A DNA stretch of 64,000 bases from Austropuccinia psidii (Eukaryota; Basidiomycota; Pucciniomycetes; Pucciniales; Sphaerophragmiaceae): NCBI GenBank assembly GCA_023105745.1, contig JALGQZ010000014.1, positions 5,303,888 through 5,367,887 of the forward strand, written 5' to 3'. A program made the translations under genes and the position numbers. Positions 59,147 to 64,000 of the stretch are shown piece by piece (within the stretch, counting starts at the first letter, position 1; each line of letters begins with the position of its first letter). The notes below the pieces were generated by a model. It did no database searches and was not told the DNA's origin. It saw only the letters and a list, made by a program, of their open reading frames with translations.

Positions 59147-59790
59147 CCCCCTCAAAGTTGTAAAATACCAGGGCCAAAACAACCCATTTTTTTACAACAA
59201 AAATACCACATTTAATTTTGGGTGTTTTGTAAATATCACACCTCAGAAGCTGTGGTGTCAATTTTTTGCCTCAAAATCCCATCTTTCTTTCAAGCACTCA
59301 AATCAAAATTCATCTCTTCTTCATAATTCATCATGGCCCCCAGCTCTCAATGCAAGTAAATTCTTTTAGATTTACAGACAACTGAATATTCTGCTGTGAT
59401 TGAAGATGATACTGATTAAAAGCTGGAAGAAGACATTCTCTTGCTAAATTGATTCTAGTAAAACCAATTTATAACCAATTCAAGTTTCATCAACCACCTC
59501 ATATTTAACAAAGCAATGATTTGGCAGGCTTTCCATCTTGAAAGCTTTGGAAACTATGGCAAAAACTATACAAAATCTTTCAACTCTTGAAAAAAATGAT
59601 CAGTGTGGATGAAATATTCCAGAACAAAGCAAACATGAAGCAAAATGATATTGATATACAATTATATGTAGTATTTTGCCAATTTGGTAATGATGGTACA
59701 GGCTATTCAGCTGGGAAGATTGAATAATTATTTAGCATTGTTCAGGGAACTGTCCTCATGTATATCAAAAGTGTCAATTAAGAAAATTTG
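59147..59790 (+). pseudogene. Dead PIF/Harbinger transposase, copy 2, with one terminal repeat
   Basis: CCCCCTCAAAGTTGTAAAATACC at 59147-59169 resembles the terminal repeat of the 43-49 kb element (shared TCAAAGTTNNNAAAT core). An ATG at 59332 starts MAPSSQ, like MPKASQ of that transposase. The acidic segment IEDDTD and EEDILLLN follow, then DIDIQLYVVFCQFGNDG and AGKIE, a stop, and LFSIVQGTVLMYIKSV at 59680-59780, equal to the helix-turn-helix region. The copy ends before the catalytic core and abuts an integrase relic. Multiple stops. It belongs to a related but distinct Harbinger family. Confidence 0.75.
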
Positions 59791-59836
59791 AAATACCAGT
59801 TACTATATCTTAAATATCCCAATAAGGATTCATATT

Positions 59837-59950
59837 ATGGAAGACATAATAAGGAGATTCTGTGCCTATGTCATGAAATCCAAAGATCATGAAGGACACA
59901 CCCATGACTGGGTTACACTTCTTCCAGAAATCCAAATCACCTTCTCCCCC
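59837..59950 (+). pseudogene. Fragment of a Ty3/gypsy integrase
   Basis: The frame reads MEDIIRRFCAYVMKSKDHEG, then HTHDWVTLLPEIQIT. It matches the family A integrase after the catalytic Glu ([14 protein letters not shown], then [15 protein letters not shown] at about 12745-12850). Only some 38 codons are recognisable. It belongs to a further, diverged element. Confidence 0.8.
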
Positions 59951-60959
59951 AAATTAAATCTTTACTATTTACTTTGACTTTAATTTCTGATCATGTACTA
60001 TACTTAAGTCTTGCTCATGCAATTCAAGTGAAAATTCACAGTAAACAACTGGAATTCTTCACAGGGTGCTATCTCAGGAAATTCAAGAAGGATTTCTGGG
60101 TTTCATTTGGTTTACTTATTGAATATTGATTCCATCATGTCAAATGCTGCCCAATTATTTGAAAGTTCATTTTGATAGAGAGCACAAATAGGTAATTCAA
60201 CATGAAATGGAAACTGATATGTAAAAATTATTAAATCTATCTTTGGGTTAGCTACTACATCTAAATTTAGCTTGTTTGTGATGCAAATAAGTTCTTTTGG
60301 GCCTCACATGCTGGTCTTCAAGTATCGGTTAATTACTAAATAGAATTCCAGAATATGAATATCTACAAAACTCCTTAACCATGATTCTCTTAGAATCAAT
60401 AAATAAAGGCTTATTCAGAATATATCAGCTAAAATTATATAATTCCAGCTCATGAAGGAAATTTTAACCAAAGAAATCATTGAAGAAGTTTTAACTATTA
60501 CATTCCTAAATCATGGGTCTTAGTGAGAATTCAATTTTTCATCTCAAATAACATTGGTATAGTTTTCAGAAGATGAAATTCCAAATGAAAGGACCTCAAT
60601 ATATTAAAATATTATATGTATAATGATAAAGAGCCACCTGAGCTTTAAATTATAAATTAAGAACCACTCATTGAGATAGGCCAAAATATTTGTTGAAAAG
60701 TAAAGCCACTTATATTAAATTGGTATAATAATAAATCTGGAATTATTTAGTGAAATAATTTGTTATTTTTTAATGTAATTAATTATTTTAATTCCAAAAA
60801 AAAAATAAGAAAAAAAGTAAGGTCTTTTCTTTGTTATTTTGACCTCTTTGCCTTTAGGAGAAATTATGACTGAGTTTATTTTTATGTTTTTATTATAATT
60901 TTCATTTTAAATTATGTTATTTTTCAGTTGTTTTTATGAGTATTCTTTTATTTCATTTT
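59951..60959. other. Probable retrotransposon debris
   Basis: It follows the integrase fragment and may be its decayed continuation, but no further domain can be read with confidence. No intact frame. Confidence 0.35.
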
Positions 60960-61340
60960 TTTCTGAAAAAAAGGTAGGTTTTTTTTTTCTTGATCTCACT
61001 CTCATCAATTTTAAAAGGAATTTTAACTAACCTTCCTTTTTTTGAAGTTTCTCATTGATTTTTATTTTTTTTTCAGAAAAAAGTATTTTTTTTTTCTTTC
61101 ATCCAAGAGGAATTTCAACTAAACTTACTTTTTTTGAAGTTTCTTATTAATTTAAAATTTTTTCCTTAACAAAAAACACAAAAAACAAGTAAGTTATTTT
61201 TACTTAGACTCACCCTCATGAACTTCAGAAGGAGTTCTGACTAAATAACCTTTAGTTTTTTTGGAGTTTCTTATATCATTATTATTTCTCACTATTGCTC
61301 TCATAGATTCTAACAGTAACTCTAAATAACCTGTCTTAAA
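60960..61340 (+). repeat. Diverged tandem repeat of about 120 bp
   Basis: About three to four copies of a unit with CTCACTCTCATCAA, then AAGGAATTTTAACTAACCTT, then TTTTTTTGAAGTTTCT and a T-run plus A-run. Further related pieces occur at about 61810-61990 (CTCACTCTATTAG, GGAGGAATTCTTACTAATAA). No coding potential. Confidence 0.6.
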
Positions 61341-62046
61341 ATTTCATGTAATGGTTTACCTGTTACACCATTTACAACTCAAATTTTTATTTTATTCAAT
61401 TATTAGGTTCAAACTTTAACTTAAAACTTCAACCTTTACTATTTTAAATCTTGATGATTTCATAAAATCATTATATGAAATTATTTAACTTTGTAGATAA
61501 AATTATTCTTCTTATTTTCTTTTGATGATTTCAAAAATCTTTATATGAAATAATTTTGATTCTTGTATTCAAAATATTTAAGAGGATCATTAATACTTTG
61601 GAATGATACCTCAGACCTCATAGCTCAACTTTATTACTAAAATTATGAATTTTATTCAAATATCATTAGTTAAGCTCATTACACTAGTGATACTATAAAT
61701 GAACTAAAGTTACACCTCTTTTATATCATTTAGATAGTATTTCACTCATAATCAGTTTATTAATTCCTTTTATATAAGCTGGAAGTCACAAAAGAGGCCC
61801 CAGTTTAAAATCAATCTCACTCTATTAGTGTCTAGAGGTAATCCTAACCCAATTTCTTTTGGCTTTATATTTTTATTTCAATTTCAAGAAACAACACAAA
61901 TAAAAGTGTTTTTTTTTCTTCTTTCTTTCTCTGAATTTATCATACTATGGGAGGAATTCTTACTAATAATCTCTTTTTGGTTTAGTTTTTTTTTTTTTTT
62001 TCATTTTTCATTTCTCAAAAAATAAAATTTTAATTAAAAAACAGTT
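61341..62046. other. AT-rich spacer with outlying repeat pieces
   Basis: It contains the two diverged pieces of the 120-bp repeat noted above. The short frame 61828-62025 translates such a piece and is not a gene. Confidence 0.4.
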
Positions 62047-63745
62047 CATGAGTCTTAGATGTATTTTTATATACCCAAAAAAACCATAAGGAATTAAGAT
62101 AAACTTATAATTAGAAATTATATTTCTATTCTTTATATAAGGAGAAAATTCAAACAAAAATTCAAAATTTAAATATAAAAACAAAATTTGAACATGAATT
62201 TAAAATTTAAATATAAAAAAAATGAAATTTATAATAAAAATTTAATAATAAAATCACATTAAATTTTGAATATGTAAGAATATATTTTCAGTTGAAATAA
62301 TTAAGTAAAAATGAATTTTTTAACAAAAATATTAAAAATGAAATATTCTTTTGGAAAAAAAGTTGATAAAATTTATCATAAATTTTCCTCTAATGAATAA
62401 AAATACGAAAATTATTTCACCATTGGACTCCTCATAAAAAATTGGGTGTGGTCATCTCTCAGTGACATTTCTGTAGCTCAACTCTGAATTAGCTTGAATT
62501 AGGGTTTTAGTATTTTCTGTATGAGAATCTGAACATCCTAAAAACCTTGATTTAAGTCACACAAAATGGGGCTTCAACCATCAATTTTTGTGTTAAAATT
62601 GAGTTGTGGTGTATAGTTTAGAAGTTATGATGAATTGAAGTATTGTAAATTGAAATGACAAAATATGTGCATTTATTAAATAAGTGAACTTAAATTTATA
62701 TATTTGGAATTAAGAATTTCAGCTGTATAATGTAATTCTTCAATGGAATTACATGTGTAAATTTTAAGTATAGTACATAATGAGGCATTAAAGAATAAAT
62801 AAACTGGAAAGATTAATTTTGGGGGGGAAGGAATATTGGCTTCAAGGGTTCCAGAATTTCCCAAATTTCTTTCTGAAAGGCATGGGATTTGAGAGTTCAT
62901 GAAAAAGCTCATCACCTTTGGCCTGGAATTGAGTCACAGGGTCTGTGACTCAATTGATGATGAGGTTTTGATACCAACCAAGGAAGTTTTAATTGTTTCC
63001 AAGCAGGTAATCATACTCCAAAGTTAAATTATTCTCAAGGTCTCTTAAGAAAATTGTGAAATGTTTTAAAAGCCAAAAACCAACTGTTCCTATAGCAATG
63101 GCTGGTTTGGGAGACTAAAATGGCTAAAACCAGCTTCTTTTTGGTCCAAACCAGGGTTCAATGATGCCATAATTTGCTTTTCTGTTTTCAGTGTGTTTCT
63201 AATGACTGATTGGAGTAAATTCCAATCAACAAAAAAATTCCAACCACCACTTTTCAATTATTTTAAGCCTTGTAAAAATTTGAAAAAATCATTATAATCA
63301 CTGTCTGGAACTCTTTATAATAATTTTACCCTTAAGCCACCTCAAAAGTGAATTAAAGAATCATTAATCACTGTTAAAGTTTTCACTTTGTTTCCAAGTT
63401 CACTCTGGTCAATTTTGAGCATTTTTTCTCTTCAATATTCATTCTAGAAAATATGTTCTGATACTAATTTCCTGCAGCTCTTTGCTCAATTAATTCCAAT
63501 TTAAGTTTCTCTTGAAGAAATATCTCTTGTAGAGTATTTTTGGATAAATTTTTGTTATTGGTAATATAATAAATCTTCACAATATTATTGTTTTATGATA
63601 AAAAGTTAAAGAAGCATTTTTTTTGGTGTTTTTTTCTTTGAAAACTCTTTAAATTACCATTTTTACCTGAATTTACTCTAAACAATATTCTGAGGACAGG
63701 AAAAGTACTTGTTTTTCAATCAAAGTTCTATATCCAAGCCTTACA
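62047..63745 (+). mobile_element. Diverged family A-like solo LTR
   Basis: It aligns from CATGAGTCTTAGATG (where the family starts TGTGAGCCTTAGAGG) to TATCCAAGCCTTACA. Shared blocks in order include CACCATTGGA, TTGGCCTGGAATTGAGT, ACTCAATTGATGATGAGG, CCAGGGTTCAATGATGCC and GAGGACAGGAAAAGTACTTG. It is about 1.7 kb with many indels, and the TATA-like segment is lost. Flanks (CAGTT and GGATT) give no exact duplication. No primer site follows. An older relative of the family A LTR. Confidence 0.85.
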
Positions 63746-64000
63746 GGATTTACCCAAGTAAGAAACATAAGGAGGAACTTTCTAATAATATTGGAAAAAA
63801 AATGAGAAATAAAAGGAAAGAAAGGCCATCATATTGATCTTAAATAAGAAGGTTAAAACTGAATATTAGAAATAATTAATATCTATAAGTAGCCTTATAG
63901 TATCTGTGACCATCTCAAATACTAAATAGGTGCAACTTATAGGTATTTCCCACCATGGAAGAAAATATTTCTACTATTTCATTTTATTTTCCTTTGACTA
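63746..64000. other. Right edge, nothing recognised
   Basis: AT-rich flank of the solo LTR. No gene or repeat is seen. Confidence 0.4.

Overview
The window looks like AT-rich, repeat-dense chromosomal DNA from a basidiomycete fungus, most likely a rust (Pucciniales). The reasons are short GT-AG introns in the host genes, chromodomain Ty3/gypsy retrotransposons, PIF/Harbinger DNA transposons and a TET/JBP-type 2OG-Fe(II) oxygenase of the kind expanded in rusts and mushrooms. Only two ordinary host genes can be supported: a cation diffusion facilitator (MMT-like metal transporter, about 50.6-52.1 kb) and delta-aminolevulinate dehydratase (HEM2, 56.9-58.4 kb). Nearly everything else is mobile DNA in various stages of decay.

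Region 1-21270 is a three-level nest of related Ty3/gypsy chromoviruses. An old, heavily mutated element (family B) has a 5' LTR that runs off the left edge (1-668) and a 3' LTR at 19170-21270. Its gag-pol was split by a younger family A element (3488-15381, target duplication CTTAC). The gag of family A was later split by a further family A insertion that recombined to a solo LTR (6211-8024, target duplication ACAAC). Family A keeps a 1625-codon gag-pol frame, but its reverse transcriptase box reads YIND instead of YIDD. From 21.3 to 36 kb there is a dead OTU-like cysteine protease gene, a dead Harbinger transposase and several tandem-repeat arrays, including one built of hairpin-forming units. 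A minus-strand family B solo LTR with an internal triplication lies at 36062-39211.

From 39.6 to 50.6 kb there is extremely AT- and homopolymer-rich DNA. Into it is inserted a 6-kb PIF/Harbinger transposon (43283-49336) with matching terminal inverted repeats. It carries three genes: a Myb/SANT-like DNA-binding protein, a TET/JBP-like dioxygenase and a DDE transposase with one in-frame stop. Seven copies of GGGATTT lie near each end, and a 57-bp minisatellite separates the first two genes. A Harbinger element carrying a putative DNA-base oxygenase is the most interesting object in the window.

To the right of HEM2 are a second Harbinger relic, a short Ty3 integrase relic, diverged tandem repeats and a diverged family A solo LTR (62047-63745). 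Boundaries, splice sites and homologies were read by eye. No alignment, search or expression data were available.
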